Source: Sulfurovum sp. FS08-3 (GTDB taxonomy: Bacteria; Campylobacterota; Campylobacteria; Campylobacterales; Sulfurovaceae). From it: a stretch of DNA of 33,848 nucleotides. The DNA lies in the NCBI GenBank assembly GCA_000830175.1, contig JQIS01000028.1, positions 1 to 33,848 on the forward strand, given 5' to 3'. Below, in pieces: positions 16,429 through 25,732 of the stretch. The notes beneath the pieces were generated by a model, which worked only from the letters and a program-made list of their open reading frames with translations, made no database searches and was not told the origin of the DNA. Position numbers and translations under genes: made by a program. How positions within the stretch are numbered: position 1 is the stretch's first letter; every line of letters starts with the position of its first letter.

Positions 16429-17160
16429 TCAATATGCCCCAAAAGCAGCTTCGATTTGGGAGTGGGATAGTACTCTATACTCCCCAGCTTGTAAATCCTC
16501 TAGTGTTAATGTACCAAAGCTAGAGCGGTGCAACGCTGTGACGTGGCTGCCAAGGGCTGCAAACATTCGTCGTACTTGATGGTAGCGTCCTTCGGTGATG
16601 GTTAGCTGCATATAGGTATCGTCTATAACGCTCAATTGAGCAGGAAGGCAGGGTATTTTTTCGCCCTTTAGCATCAGTGTCCCCAAAGCAAAAATACCCA
16701 ACTTATCATCTTCCAAAGCCCTATCGAGTCTAGCTTCATATACTTTTGGTACTTTGTGTTTGGGGGAGATGAGGCGGTGCAACAAATCTCCATCATCGGT
16801 AAGCAAGAGTAACCCGCTTGTCTGTTTATCCAATCTTCCAACGGTAGAGATTTTTGGAACTCTTTTACGCCATCTTTGTGGAAGCAGCTCATAGACCAAT
16901 CGCCCCTCTCCCTCGTCGTGAGTGCATATATAGCCTATGGGTTTGTGCATCAAAATCACCATCCCAAAAGGCGAATCAAGTGGCTCATTGTCAAACAATA
17001 TCTCATCGTGAAGTACTTTTGTATCGGGTTTGAGAGGAGTATGTTGGATATGTTTTACGATACCGTTTCGCAGTAAAAATAGAACATCTTTGCGACTGCA
17101 ATAGCCCAAAGATGAGAGAAGTTTGTCTAGGCGAATTTTTGATTTTTGAACGAGACGCAT
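16429..17160 (-). CDS. RsuA/RluB-family rRNA pseudouridine synthase, 243 aa
   Basis: Isomerises a specific uridine in rRNA. An S4 RNA-binding domain (about 9-60; RLDKLLSSLGYCSRKD) precedes the catalytic domain. Catalytic Asp111 lies in GRLDKQTSGLLLLT. The KPIGYICTH segment and the late EGRYHQVRRMFAALG motif are typical of RsuA/RluB/RluE/RluF. Length and the S4 domain point to RsuA (16S rRNA) or RluB (23S rRNA); the sequence alone does not decide, so no symbol is given. It is convergent with the clpX operon and divergent from pepA, apparently monocistronic. A start inside the S4 domain is excluded; ATG 17160 gives the full domain. Confidence 0.92.
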   Translation of the reverse strand: MRLVQKSKIRLDKLLSSLGYCSRKDVLFLLRNGIVKHIQHTPLKPDTKVLHDEILFDNEPLDSPFGMVILMHKPIGYICTHDEGEGRLVYELLPQRWRKRVPKISTVGRLDKQTSGLLLLTDDGDLLHRLISPKHKVPKVYEARLDRALEDDKLGIFALGTLMLKGEKIPCLPAQLSVIDDTYMQLTITEGRYHQVRRMFAALGSHVTALHRSSFGTLTLEDLQAGEYRVLSHSQIEAAFGAY

Positions 17161-17275
17161 GTTATCATCCTTGTCAATATGCCCGTTAAGGGAGTTTGAA
17201 AGGCATTGTATCTCAAAGAATTTGACAATGAGATTAAAGAGTTCAAAAGCTTAGCCTACATTAATTTTATTTATC

Positions 17276-17281
17276 TATAAT
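17276..17281 (+). promoter_or_regulatory. candidate -10 of pepA
   Basis: TATAAT lies 32 bases before the pepA start codon in AT-rich DNA, with no clear -35, as is common in this phylum. TTAGGAAAATAG just before the ATG supplies the ribosome site. Confidence 0.5.
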
Positions 17282-17312
17282 TAGTATTCAACTCATAGTA
17301 TTAGGAAAATAG

Positions 17313-18764
17313 ATGAAAATTCAACTCAAAGATAAAAAACTCAAAGATATTGATGCGCAACTAGAGATTGTTTTTGTGGTCAATAGAGACTTTGAAGATC
17401 TCTTTGTGCGAGATGCCAAAGAGCTAAAAAAGCTCAATTTTAAAGCCGAACAAGACAGCACCGCTTTGATAGTAGGAAGCGATAGAATCTATGTAGGCGT
17501 TGATGATCTCAAAAGCTACAACCTACGAACCGCAGCCGCAAAAGCAATCAAAGCGATACAATTGACAACCTATAGCACTCTCAAAGTCGCTTCGTATATT
17601 AATGAAGATGAAACCTCAATTGAGGCTATGGTGGAGGGATTTATACTGGGTGCTTACCGCTTTGAAAGATACAAAAGTGAAAAATCCAAAAACGTTATCG
17701 AATCGATTACTTTTTCAACCCAAAGCTTCAACGCCCAAACGTTGGATATCCAAAAAGCCAAAGAGGCAATTGCCAAAGCCCATGTCGTGGCTACCTCGAC
17801 CAACTTTACTCGTGACATTGTCAATACTACTCCCGATGATTGTTACCCTGAAGTCTTAGCCGATATTGCTACGCATTTAGCCAAAGAACAAGGATTGGAG
17901 TGCAATGTCTTAAAACCCAATGAGATAAAAGAGCAAAAAATGGAGGCACTTTTGGCCGTAGCAAGAGCGAGTCGTCATAAGCCTCGTGTGATTCATCTCA
18001 TGCACAAACCCAAAAATCCCAAAGCCGTTGTCTCTCTTGTGGGCAAAGGGCTTACCTACGATAGCGGAGGACTTTCACTCAAACCCTCCGAACACATGGT
18101 CACAATGAAAGCCGACAAAAGTGGCGGAAGTGCCGTGCTGGGGATTATGAGAGCTGTAGCGATACTCAAGCTCCCTATCGAAGTGCATGGATTTGTGGGT
18201 GCGGTGGAGAATATGATAGGAGGCGATGCCTATAAGCCCGATGATGTTTTGGTATCCAAAAACGGCAAAACCATAGAGGTACGCAATACCGATGCCGAGG
18301 GGCGTTTGGTACTTGCCGATGTCTTAGCCTATGCCCAGCAAGAGGTCAAAGCCGACTATCTCTACGATATGGCAACGCTTACAGGAGCGTGCGTGGTGGG
18401 TGTTGGAGAATATACGATAGGGATAATGAGCAACGACTCCAAAGCTTCACAAACGATTGTGGAAGTAGGGCATGAGGTTTCAGGAGAGCTTGTGACCAAG
18501 CTTGATTTTAACCGCTATCTCAAAGCCACACTCAAAAGCAACATCGCCGATATTTGCAACATCTCCAATACACGCTACGGCGGAGCTATTACGGCGGGAC
18601 TCTTTTTGTCAGAGTTTATCGACGAGAACCACAAAAACAAATGGGTACATCTTGATATAGCCGGCCCCTCTTTTGTCGAACACGAATGGGGCGAAAATCC
18701 CGCAGGTGCAAGTGGTGCGGGGGTACGCTTGATAGTAGCTACGCTTGAGCATCTTGCAAGGTAG
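17313..18764 (+). CDS. pepA: leucyl aminopeptidase (M17), 483 aa
   Basis: Cytosolic hexameric metallopeptidase that removes N-terminal residues in peptide turnover. The C-terminal catalytic domain has the two-metal ligands in their usual order: Lys245 and Asp250 in KGLTYDSGG, an Asp in MKADKSGGSA (about 268), and Asp/Glu in the M17 signature NTDAEGRLVLADVLAYA (about 328-330). The ITAGLFLSEF segment near the C-terminus is also typical. The N-terminal macro-like domain (about 1-160) is more divergent. Length is normal. It is followed closely by a hairpin terminator, so it is probably a single-gene transcript. Confidence 0.96.
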   Translation: MKIQLKDKKLKDIDAQLEIVFVVNRDFEDLFVRDAKELKKLNFKAEQDSTALIVGSDRIYVGVDDLKSYNLRTAAAKAIKAIQLTTYSTLKVASYINEDETSIEAMVEGFILGAYRFERYKSEKSKNVIESITFSTQSFNAQTLDIQKAKEAIAKAHVVATSTNFTRDIVNTTPDDCYPEVLADIATHLAKEQGLECNVLKPNEIKEQKMEALLAVARASRHKPRVIHLMHKPKNPKAVVSLVGKGLTYDSGGLSLKPSEHMVTMKADKSGGSAVLGIMRAVAILKLPIEVHGFVGAVENMIGGDAYKPDDVLVSKNGKTIEVRNTDAEGRLVLADVLAYAQQEVKADYLYDMATLTGACVVGVGEYTIGIMSNDSKASQTIVEVGHEVSGELVTKLDFNRYLKATLKSNIADICNISNTRYGGAITAGLFLSEFIDENHKNKWVHLDIAGPSFVEHEWGENPAGASGAGVRLIVATLEHLAR

Positions 18765-18770
18765 GCAAAA

Positions 18771-18806
18771 ATAGGTTTGGCTTTTTAGTCAAACCTATCC
18801 TTTTTA
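18771..18806 (+). terminator. intrinsic terminator of pepA
   Basis: ATAGGTTTG pairs with CAAACCTAT (9 bp, 10-base loop), followed by CCTTTTT. It begins 7 bases after the pepA stop. Leading A residues make it partly bidirectional. Confidence 0.75.
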
Positions 18807-18820
18807 CGCTATAATAGCCC

Positions 18821-19005
18821 ATGAAAAAAGACATCACCACCCAAGATATAGCCAAAATCTTAGAAATTGAAGTAACCGATACAAAGAACTCAAACGCATA
18901 GAAAAAAGAGAAACTGATAGAGTAGCTCATTGCAAAGCAGACGGCATTGAAGCTATTTTGCACTTAGAGATTCAAAACGACTTTAAAAGCATTGGCGAGT
19001 GGTGA
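18821..19005 (+). pseudogene. decayed Rpn-type nuclease/transposase-like gene
   Basis: An ATG at 18821 opens MKKDITTQDIAKILE, a start seen in Rpn (recombination-promoting nuclease) family proteins, but ends at a TAG at 18899-18901. In a shifted frame the DNA reads ELKRIEKRETDRVAHC, then AILHLEIQND up to a TGA at 19003. The RIEKRE-x-D-x-V-x-x-C and H-x-EIQND motifs are hallmarks of the family. An internal deletion and a frameshift, plus loss of the long C-terminal part, show it is dead. This fills most of the gap between pepA and ftsW; the rest (19006-19111) shows nothing clear. Confidence 0.75.
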
Positions 19006-19111
19006 TGCTTTTTGCCTATTTTTTAAAAAAAGTAGAAATAAATCTTAGATTACTCGCATTCGCAATGCCCTGTTGCAATGGGGTAATTTTTTAAGTGCAG
19101 GAGGTGTGTAG

Positions 19112-20320
19112 CTACAATCTCTTCTTCATATCTTCAAGTAGCTTTTGGTCTATCTCCTCTTTGGAGACTCGCTCTTTGGAGATCATCAAAATCAACCCGA
19201 TAGCAAATGAAGAGGCCATAATGTGTGACCCTCCGTAGCTCAAAAAGGGCAAAGCAATACCTTTGATAGGAAAGAGTCCCGTAATTCCAAAGCTATTGAT
19301 GATAAACGAAAGAGCAATAATAAGTCCTACCCCTACCGAAAAGAGATAATGGGTAGGATTTTGTACCATAGCGGCGATTTTGAAGATACGATAGATGATA
19401 AAAAGTGTCAATCCCGTCACCACCAAAATACCCACGAAGCCAAACTCCTCGGCAATACCCGCCAATACAAAATCGGTATGAACTTCACTTAGATACCCCA
19501 GTTCAAATTGTCCACCGCCCAATCCTTTGCCCCAAAAACCGCCATTGTGTATGGCATTGAGGGAGTTTGATATTTGGTAGGGTTCTTCATAGGCTTCGAC
19601 TTTGAGATCTTGTACTACCTCAAAAGGAAAAATCGCCAATACGGTATCTTGTACGCCTCCCCACCAACTTGCTACCCGTTGGATTCGGTGGGGTGCAGAG
19701 AGTATCAACGCCCCCATTCCTACCAAAGCACTCCCTAAAAGCGTGAGAAAAAACTTGAAACTGCTCCCTGCAAACAAAAAAAGTACTGCCAAAGTCCCCC
19801 CTAGCACCACCACTTGTCCCAAATCTTTTTGAAGTATCGCAATAAGTAATACCGCTACAAAAAAGACAATAATGTAAGGAAAAAAGACCTTAATCTCCTC
19901 TGCAAAGCTCATCTTCTCTCTATCAAGAAGTTTGCGTGAAAAGCTCCACGCCAAAAAAAAGACAAATCCAATCTTGAAAAACTCCACAGGGGCAATCGAA
20001 AAAGAACCCAACTGTATCCAGCGTTTCGCCCCGCTTACGGCATTGACAACGCTTGAGGGCAAAAACTGCATCATAATAAGAAGAAAAAAGAAGATACCAA
20101 AGAGACCTAGCCCAATGCCATCAAACCATCTATCGGGGTTAAGCCAACTAAGCGTTATAATCATCACAAATCCCACCCCCACAGCCACAGCTTGACGAAT
20201 CAAAAAGTGGTTGGAGTCGTACTCATAATAGACAACGGTATAGATGGGGAGTGAGTAGCTCAAAATTATCGAAAATCCAAGCAGTGCCATGACGGCAAAA
20301 AGGAGCGACCTATCAATCAT
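19112..20320 (-). CDS. ftsW: FtsW/RodA-family peptidoglycan polymerase, probably FtsW, 402 aa
   Basis: SEDS-family glycosyltransferase that polymerises lipid II with a partner class B PBP. Ten or so membrane helices are visible. Family motifs include GAKRWIQLG followed by APVEFFKIG, GKGLGGGQFELGYLSEVHTD with the conserved Asp after the large loop, AEEFGFVG, and the late LPFLSYGGSH. FtsW rather than RodA is favoured by the neighbouring divergent ftsI-type gene and by the SYGGS region; RodA cannot be wholly excluded. Start ATG 20320 places the first membrane helix at residues 5-25. The 86-bp gap to ftsI is AT-rich and may hold divergent promoters. Confidence 0.88.
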   Translation of the reverse strand: MIDRSLLFAVMALLGFSIILSYSLPIYTVVYYEYDSNHFLIRQAVAVGVGFVMIITLSWLNPDRWFDGIGLGLFGIFFFLLIMMQFLPSSVVNAVSGAKRWIQLGSFSIAPVEFFKIGFVFFLAWSFSRKLLDREKMSFAEEIKVFFPYIIVFFVAVLLIAILQKDLGQVVVLGGTLAVLFLFAGSSFKFFLTLLGSALVGMGALILSAPHRIQRVASWWGGVQDTVLAIFPFEVVQDLKVEAYEEPYQISNSLNAIHNGGFWGKGLGGGQFELGYLSEVHTDFVLAGIAEEFGFVGILVVTGLTLFIIYRIFKIAAMVQNPTHYLFSVGVGLIIALSFIINSFGITGLFPIKGIALPFLSYGGSHIMASSFAIGLILMISKERVSKEEIDQKLLEDMKKRL

Positions 20321-20448
20321 AATGAATGCACTTTCTACTATTTAATATTAATCATCTATCCCTTTTGTAATGGGATTTATCTTTATTTATTATTTTATCC
20401 AAAAATGTGCTTGATTTAAAGAATATTTCGTATAAAATTATATTTAAT

Positions 20449-22329
20449 ATGAATAAATATAGAAAAAATCAATCAACCAATGTGCGAAGCAGTAAATTGT
20501 TGCTTCTCTACCTTATTATTTTTGCAGCTATTTCGACTTTTTTATACAGAACCTATACCGTTATCAAAACTCCTAGAGATTTGCCCTCTTCGACGACCAA
20601 GCTCAAAGAGCGTTCAAAAAGAGGTGTCATTGTCTCTGCCGATAACTATCGTGTAAGCTACAGTAAAAAAATCTATGAAGCTACCATCAATACATTGGGT
20701 ATTGACTCCGATAAACTCGATTTGTTTATTGAGCTTTTTAGCATCTACAGCGGTATGGATAGAGATATAGTCAAAAGCTCCTTGCTTGATGATAGGGGTG
20801 AATTGATAGAGGGACGTGTCGTCATTAGTCGCTACCTTGATGCCAAAAGTGCTAATCATCTCAAATCTCTAGCCTACAAACTACGCCAAATGAAGATTTT
20901 TAAACCCATCAAAAACGCCAATGGAGTCGAAATCCTTTATGGGCTTGATATTGTCGAAGTGGGAGAGAGTCGCTACTATCCCCTTAGCGATACCCTTACA
21001 CCCGTATTGGGCTATACCCGCAACAATCTTCAAGATGGTTACACAAGACCTTATGGCATTAAAGGTTTGGAGCGATACTACAATACCTACATTCAATTCA
21101 AACGTGACGGCTTCTATATGGGCAAACGAGACGTTGTGGGCAATATCGTTTACGGTGACAACTCCCGCCATGTTGAGTTTATCGATGGATTGGATTTACA
21201 CCTCGCTATCCCCCTTAGGCTCCAAAGACGTGTCGAAAAGGTACTTGATTATATGAAAATCTTTGTTGGTGCCAAAGAGATTATCGCAGGAGTCATGGAC
21301 AACACAAACGGCAAAATCCTAGCTCTTGCTAGTAGCGAACGCTTCGATCCCAACCGTATCACGCAAGATAAAATTGAAGCCCTCAATCCTAAATTTACAG
21401 AGTATCTCTACGAACCAGGATCGGTTATTAAGCCTCTCTCTTTTGCTATCGTCATGGATAGAGGCAAGGTTACACCCGATGAAATCATCCCTACCGATAA
21501 TGGAAAGTTGCGTATTGGTCGCTATCTTATCACCGATGATGATAAATTTGCCGCTTTGAGTGCTACTGACGTACTCGTACACTCTTCCAATGTGGGTATA
21601 TCCAAACTGGTATGGCGTATTTCGGGGCGTGAGCTTTATGATGGGTTTAGAAGATTTGGTTTGGGGGAGTCTAGCGGTATCGATTTGACACGAGAACTTA
21701 CTGGAAAAATCAAAAAAGCCTTTATGCTTCGCCATCCACTCCACAGTGCCAACAGTGCTTATGGCTACGGTATGCAAGCTACCTTTATCCAGCTTTTTAA
21801 GGCTTATAGTGCTTTTAACAACGAGGGCATTGCCCAAACGCCCCAAATCTTAGACTACTTCAAGGATGCTCAAAAAGAGGAGTACTACACACTTCCTCCC
21901 ACCAAACCCAATCGTAGAGTGATGACTAGAGATACCGCCCGCAAAATGAACACCATCTTGCAAAAAATTGTGCAAGGAGGTACAGGGAAAAAGGCTCAAT
22001 GCGAGGGACTTATCATCGGAGGCAAAACGGGTACATCGCATATCGCTACAGGAGGAAGCTACACCAAACGCTACAACAGTAGCTTTTTTGGCTTTGCCAA
22101 CGACAACTTTAACCATCGCTACACCATCGGAGTCCTTGTCGTAGAGGCTCAAAAACCCTACAAATACTTCGCCTCCGAATCGGCAGCACCGACTTTTAAA
22201 AAGATTGTCGAACAACTTGTGAAGCTCAAATACCTCAAGCCCACTTTGCCCCCCAAGCCCACTCTTGATACCAATACCACAAATACTCTAAAACAACAAA
22301 ACAAACCAATACCCAAGCCTAACTTTTGA
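20449..22329 (+). CDS. ftsI: class B penicillin-binding protein, FtsI/PBP3-type, about 626 aa
   Basis: Septal transpeptidase anchored in the inner membrane. A single N-terminal membrane helix (about 18-35) is followed by a PBP dimerisation domain (RSKRGVIVSADNYR) and the transpeptidase domain. Active-site motifs are present: Ser325-x-x-Lys in EPGSVIKPLS, Ser379-x-Asn in HSSN, and Lys526-Thr-Gly in GGKTGTSH. A Pro/Thr/Asn-rich tail ends the protein. The start is uncertain: an in-frame GTG at 20407 gives 14 more residues, and neither has a clear ribosome site; TATAAAAT at 20431-20438 would fit a -10 for the ATG at 20449 only with a very short leader. It is divergent from ftsW, a natural SEDS-PBP partner pair. 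Confidence 0.9.
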   Translation: MNKYRKNQSTNVRSSKLLLLYLIIFAAISTFLYRTYTVIKTPRDLPSSTTKLKERSKRGVIVSADNYRVSYSKKIYEATINTLGIDSDKLDLFIELFSIYSGMDRDIVKSSLLDDRGELIEGRVVISRYLDAKSANHLKSLAYKLRQMKIFKPIKNANGVEILYGLDIVEVGESRYYPLSDTLTPVLGYTRNNLQDGYTRPYGIKGLERYYNTYIQFKRDGFYMGKRDVVGNIVYGDNSRHVEFIDGLDLHLAIPLRLQRRVEKVLDYMKIFVGAKEIIAGVMDNTNGKILALASSERFDPNRITQDKIEALNPKFTEYLYEPGSVIKPLSFAIVMDRGKVTPDEIIPTDNGKLRIGRYLITDDDKFAALSATDVLVHSSNVGISKLVWRISGRELYDGFRRFGLGESSGIDLTRELTGKIKKAFMLRHPLHSANSAYGYGMQATFIQLFKAYSAFNNEGIAQTPQILDYFKDAQKEEYYTLPPTKPNRRVMTRDTARKMNTILQKIVQGGTGKKAQCEGLIIGGKTGTSHIATGGSYTKRYNSSFFGFANDNFNHRYTIGVLVVEAQKPYKYFASESAAPTFKKIVEQLVKLKYLKPTLPPKPTLDTNTTNTLKQQNKPIPKPNF

Positions 22330-22379
22330 GTCTTTTAAAAATCCCATAGTTTGTAGAGAAATCTCTCAAAACCTAGATT

Positions 22380-22408
22380 GCTTCATTTTGTTTACAATGA
22401 CGAGTTTG
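22380..22408. repeat. TCATTGCGA-type repeat fragment, inverted
   Basis: AGATTGCTTC and ACAATGACGA, about 10 bases apart, lie in the convergent gap after ftsI and match the family at 486-552 and 8105-8129. Confidence 0.4.
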
Positions 22409-22477
22409 AAGATGATTGGATAGGTAAAGTGCGTAATATCCGTTAATTACGGGTGATATTTAGTGTTGCTTTTATGT

Positions 22478-22495
22478 AAGGGTGAAGCCACCCTT
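22478..22495 (-). terminator. hairpin overlapping the end of the AIM24-type gene
   Basis: AAGGGTG / CACCCTT form a perfect 7-bp stem with a 4-base loop at the convergent end of ftsI and the AIM24-type gene. There is no strong T-run on either side, so termination is only likely. Confidence 0.4.
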
Positions 22496-23561
22496 AAAAG
22501 TTTCGATTGCCCATGGCCAAATCGCCTACTATGCCCAAAACCGATCCTTCACCTGCGTCACGACCTCCTGCTTGTGGAGCTGCGGCGTACATTCTACCTG
22601 CCAACCTTGAAAAGGGCAACGATTGTACCCATACACGCCCAGGACCCTTAAGCTGTGCGAAGAAAAATCCCTCTCCACCAAAAAGCCCCGTTTTGATACC
22701 TCCTGCTTGAATAATATCAAAATCAACCGTTGGTTCCATGGCTACAAGACATCCTGTATCGAGATGAATCACTTCGCCTTGTTGGAGCTTAATCTCTTTG
22801 AGCATTCCCCCTGCGTGAATAAAGGCTTGTCCGTCGCCTTCAAGCTTTTGCATAATAAATCCCTCACCTCCAAAGAGTGCGGTTAAGATCTTTTTTTGGA
22901 AGAAGATACCAATAGATACCCCTTTGGCAGCACACAAAAAACAATCTTTTTGGCAAATAAGCACGCCTCCATGCTCTTTGAGATTGATAGGAATGATACG
23001 CCCTGGATAGGGTGCTGCAAAAGCCACTTTGGCTTTGCCACTGCCTGAGTGGGTAAATACAGTAGTAAAGAGTGATTCACCTGTAATGATTCGTTTACCC
23101 GCTCCCAAAAGCTTATCCCAAACTCCGCCTTTATCCTCTTTTGTTCCCGAACCATCGCCAAAGAGTGTATCCATCGTAATAGCACTGTGTTTGTACATCA
23201 TCGATCCCGCTTCGGCTACGGCACTCTCTCCTGGGTCAAGTTCGATTTCAACGTATTGAATATCCTCTCCAAATATCTCATAATCAATCGCATCGGCTAC
23301 CTTTTGCGTATAGGTTTGCACGGGTTCGACGGTTGGGGTGTTTTGTTTGTGTATAGGGGGAGGAGGGGAGGGTGGATTGTAGGGTTGTACATTCTCCTCA
23401 CCTACCAAATCAGCTAGGGTGTTCATGGGTTGCCACTCATTCATTCCCGTCGTCCACGCATACCCACTGCTATCACTTTTGGCTGCTAATTTTGCCTCAA
23501 TCTTACTAATAGGTCCTTGTTTGCGTCCATCATCGTACTCAATATACCAATCTCTTGCCAT
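22494..23561 (-). CDS. GYF_2 domain plus AIM24/TIGR00266-family protein, 355 aa
   Basis: The N-terminal ~55 residues (WYIEYDDGRKQGP...WTTGMNEWQPM) form a GYF_2-type domain, usually a protein-protein interaction module. A Pro-rich linker with PPSPPPP (about 60-85) follows. The rest is an AIM24-type double beta-sandwich with repeated Gly-rich segments: VEIELDPGESAVAEAGSMM, LFTTVFTHSGSGKAKVAFA, GGEGFIMQKLEGDGQAF, and a late GGEGFFFAQLKGPG. The function of the bacterial family is not established. No signal peptide or membrane segment. Start ATG 23561 gives the intact GYF domain. A 355-aa length fits GYF-AIM24 fusions. Confidence 0.88.
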   Translation of the reverse strand: MARDWYIEYDDGRKQGPISKIEAKLAAKSDSSGYAWTTGMNEWQPMNTLADLVGEENVQPYNPPSPPPPIHKQNTPTVEPVQTYTQKVADAIDYEIFGEDIQYVEIELDPGESAVAEAGSMMYKHSAITMDTLFGDGSGTKEDKGGVWDKLLGAGKRIITGESLFTTVFTHSGSGKAKVAFAAPYPGRIIPINLKEHGGVLICQKDCFLCAAKGVSIGIFFQKKILTALFGGEGFIMQKLEGDGQAFIHAGGMLKEIKLQQGEVIHLDTGCLVAMEPTVDFDIIQAGGIKTGLFGGEGFFFAQLKGPGRVWVQSLPFSRLAGRMYAAAPQAGGRDAGEGSVLGIVGDLAMGNRNF

Positions 23562-23644
23562 ACTATCCTCCCTGTAAATTTATCATGCGATTATGATACC
23601 ACAACTAGGCTAATACTCTATTGGTATTTTGCTTTGCATTGATT

Positions 23645-25324
23645 TTACTGCTCCTCTTGCGCTCCAATATCAATTGTGCCATTAAATCTAGGATTGTGGT
23701 TGTAGTCTTGATTGAAGTGCGTTTGAAAATTGCTTACAAAGCGTGATACTTCATCGGCAGACATTGCGAACTCTCCCACATCATTAAAACTCTCAACCAA
23801 ACTCATAATATCACTGTATCCTCTCTCTTTGAGTTGGCTCATAGTGGTTTGTAGTGCGATTGAGCTTGTAGGAGATGTGCTAATGAGTGATGTATTATCA
23901 CTTAGCTTAACTGAGTCTTTGGCACTCTCTCGAAAGTCGCTGTACTCATCCCATCCTTTATCTTTATAGACTCTTAGAGCGTTGTTGTAAATCCTAAAAT
24001 CCTCAAAGTTGTAGAGTGAATTTTGATAAGCATTGCCTATATCGCCACCGTTTCGTGTGGTGTATTCGATATTTTTAGCTCCCAACAGATAGCCTCCTTT
24101 GGTATCTACGCCATCAACAAGGTTATTGGCTACCACTATATTGGCAAAGCTTTTGAAATCTTGAAAATTTTCAGAGATAAAGATACCGCTGTAGGTGTTG
24201 GTGATGGTATTATTGATAATTGCGATGTTGTGGATAGGGTTTTTATCGTAGCTCTTTTGCCCTGCACCCGTCGTTACTGCAATTCCACTGTAGTAGGTGG
24301 TATTGACATTTGCAATGAAGTTGTTGTGAATAAAGATATTCTCCACCTCTCCGTTTCGCTCCGAAGCGACACTAATCCCAAAGCCACGCACCCCGCCAAT
24401 ACCGCAATCAACCACACGGTTTTGGTAAATCTCAATATTGTAGGTGTGATGCTCCCAGCCGTCAATATAGATGCAATTTTTGGAAATATCGTGAAGATTG
24501 TTGTTGTGCAATGAGCCATTGCGTGAGCCGTCTTTGATATCAACACCCTCTTTGTAGCCATCTAGTACGCCGTTTTGGTCTTTGTGGGTTACCTCGTTGT
24601 AACTGATTTCAAACCCATCGGTTGCACTGATACTAAGGGCTTCATTGCCTGAGTTGTCACCTGCTACGTTGGCGTGAACGATTTTGTTGTTTTGGATGGT
24701 AATGTTGGTATTAAATCGAGTAATAGTAGTAGGTGAAGTGGAGCGATCCGTATCTCCTAGAAGCAAAATTGCCGAGGAGTTGGTGCGTTGAATAAGATTG
24801 TCGCTTAGTGTCACGCTATCGCTTCCTTGTACCAATATGCCCACACTATCACTTCCCTTTGCATCTTCTACAACCAGATTGCTAATCGTAATACGGCTTG
24901 AGTTTTGGATGGTAATGAAACCGTAGTAGTTGTTTTTGGCACCTTTGGCGGATAAAATGGCACCTTTTGGGTTTGCATCGTTGGTTTTGTCTGGAGCGAC
25001 TACCCCCTTGAGCGTCAAGCCCTCTTTGTTGCGTATAAAAACTGCTCCTTGATTATAGACTCCAGCCTCCAGACAGATTACCGCTTCGCTTTGGGCATTG
25101 TCGATGGCATCTTGAATGGTATCATTCGTTGTAAGTTTCACCGTACAACTTTGAGTTTGGGGTATCGTAGGGGTATTGGCTTGATGTGTGTTTGGCGTTG
25201 CATTGGTATCGCTTGGCGTGGTTGCTTGTGTAGCATCGGATTGAGGAGTTTGAGATGTTGTACCTCCTCCACCGCACCCTGCAAGAAACAAAAAACTCAA
25301 TAAGAACAAAAATAGATAACGCAT
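23645..25324 (-). CDS. predicted lipoprotein with right-handed parallel beta-helix, 559 aa
   Basis: The signal peptide ends in FLAGC, a clear lipobox with Cys at about residue 17, then a GGGG and a Thr/Pro/Gln-rich linker. The body has stacked short repeats with Asn ladders: ITIQNSSRITISNLVVEDA, VTLSDNLIQR, NITIQNNKIVHA, IFIHNNFIANV, IAIINNTITN, IVVANNLVDG. These are PbH1-type repeats of a parallel beta-helix of the NosD/pectate-lyase-like type. The front contains TIQDAIDNAQ and an EAGVY segment, common at the start of such domains (DUF1565-like). The C-terminal GTIDIGAQE tail is usual in bacterial beta-helix proteins. It probably binds or cleaves a polysaccharide at the cell surface; the substrate is unknown. 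It may be cotranscribed with the 132-aa gene 9 bp upstream. Confidence 0.85.
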   Translation of the reverse strand: MRYLFLFLLSFLFLAGCGGGGTTSQTPQSDATQATTPSDTNATPNTHQANTPTIPQTQSCTVKLTTNDTIQDAIDNAQSEAVICLEAGVYNQGAVFIRNKEGLTLKGVVAPDKTNDANPKGAILSAKGAKNNYYGFITIQNSSRITISNLVVEDAKGSDSVGILVQGSDSVTLSDNLIQRTNSSAILLLGDTDRSTSPTTITRFNTNITIQNNKIVHANVAGDNSGNEALSISATDGFEISYNEVTHKDQNGVLDGYKEGVDIKDGSRNGSLHNNNLHDISKNCIYIDGWEHHTYNIEIYQNRVVDCGIGGVRGFGISVASERNGEVENIFIHNNFIANVNTTYYSGIAVTTGAGQKSYDKNPIHNIAIINNTITNTYSGIFISENFQDFKSFANIVVANNLVDGVDTKGGYLLGAKNIEYTTRNGGDIGNAYQNSLYNFEDFRIYNNALRVYKDKGWDEYSDFRESAKDSVKLSDNTSLISTSPTSSIALQTTMSQLKERGYSDIMSLVESFNDVGEFAMSADEVSRFVSNFQTHFNQDYNHNPRFNGTIDIGAQEEQ

Positions 25325-25333
25325 ACAAACTCC

Positions 25334-25732
25334 TTATTTTTTTTGGCGGAAGAGATGATAGAGTTCTTTTTGCACAATGCGTTCAATATACTCTTCATCA
25401 GCCTTTTCGACACCTTTCCATACACCCGAGGGCAATCGCACCTCTAGGGCGTTTTCTTGGCGTAGCTTGATGATGTGTTTGTGTCCCAATACCTCTTCTA
25501 CGGGTGAAAAATCTTCATTGAAGAGGTCTATATCTTGACGATAGAAGAGCGTTTGCGTATCAAAGCTCCCCCAACTAGGAATGCCCTCATCGGTATAAGG
25601 CACTTCGTATCCATTGTTGAATTTCACCATAATGGAATAGTAGCTCTCGCTAAAGACTTGGAGAATTTTGCCTTTTCCAAAAATCAATCCGTAAACCTCT
25701 TCACCCTCTTTTGCATTTGAAAAATATGCCAT
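25334..25732 (-). CDS. uncharacterised protein, 132 aa
   Basis: No family recognised. The first ~50 residues (VYGLIFGKGKILQVF...IMVKFNNGYEVPYTDEG) look like a small SH3-like/Tudor-like beta barrel, as in proteins with a GxGxV...V.F.nG...fT.dG pattern. The C-terminal half is charged and helical, ending RQKK. There is no signal peptide. AAGGAG is placed 7 bases before ATG 25732. The beta-helix lipoprotein gene starts 9 bases after its stop, so the two likely share a transcript. Confidence 0.75.
   Translation of the reverse strand: MAYFSNAKEGEEVYGLIFGKGKILQVFSESYYSIMVKFNNGYEVPYTDEGIPSWGSFDTQTLFYRQDIDLFNEDFSPVEEVLGHKHIIKLRQENALEVRLPSGVWKGVEKADEEYIERIVQKELYHLFRQKK

Noticed and set aside
24023-24514. 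163-aa plus-strand frame within the beta-helix gene
   Set aside because: It is a shadow of the lipoprotein gene on the minus strand, with no ribosome site or family.
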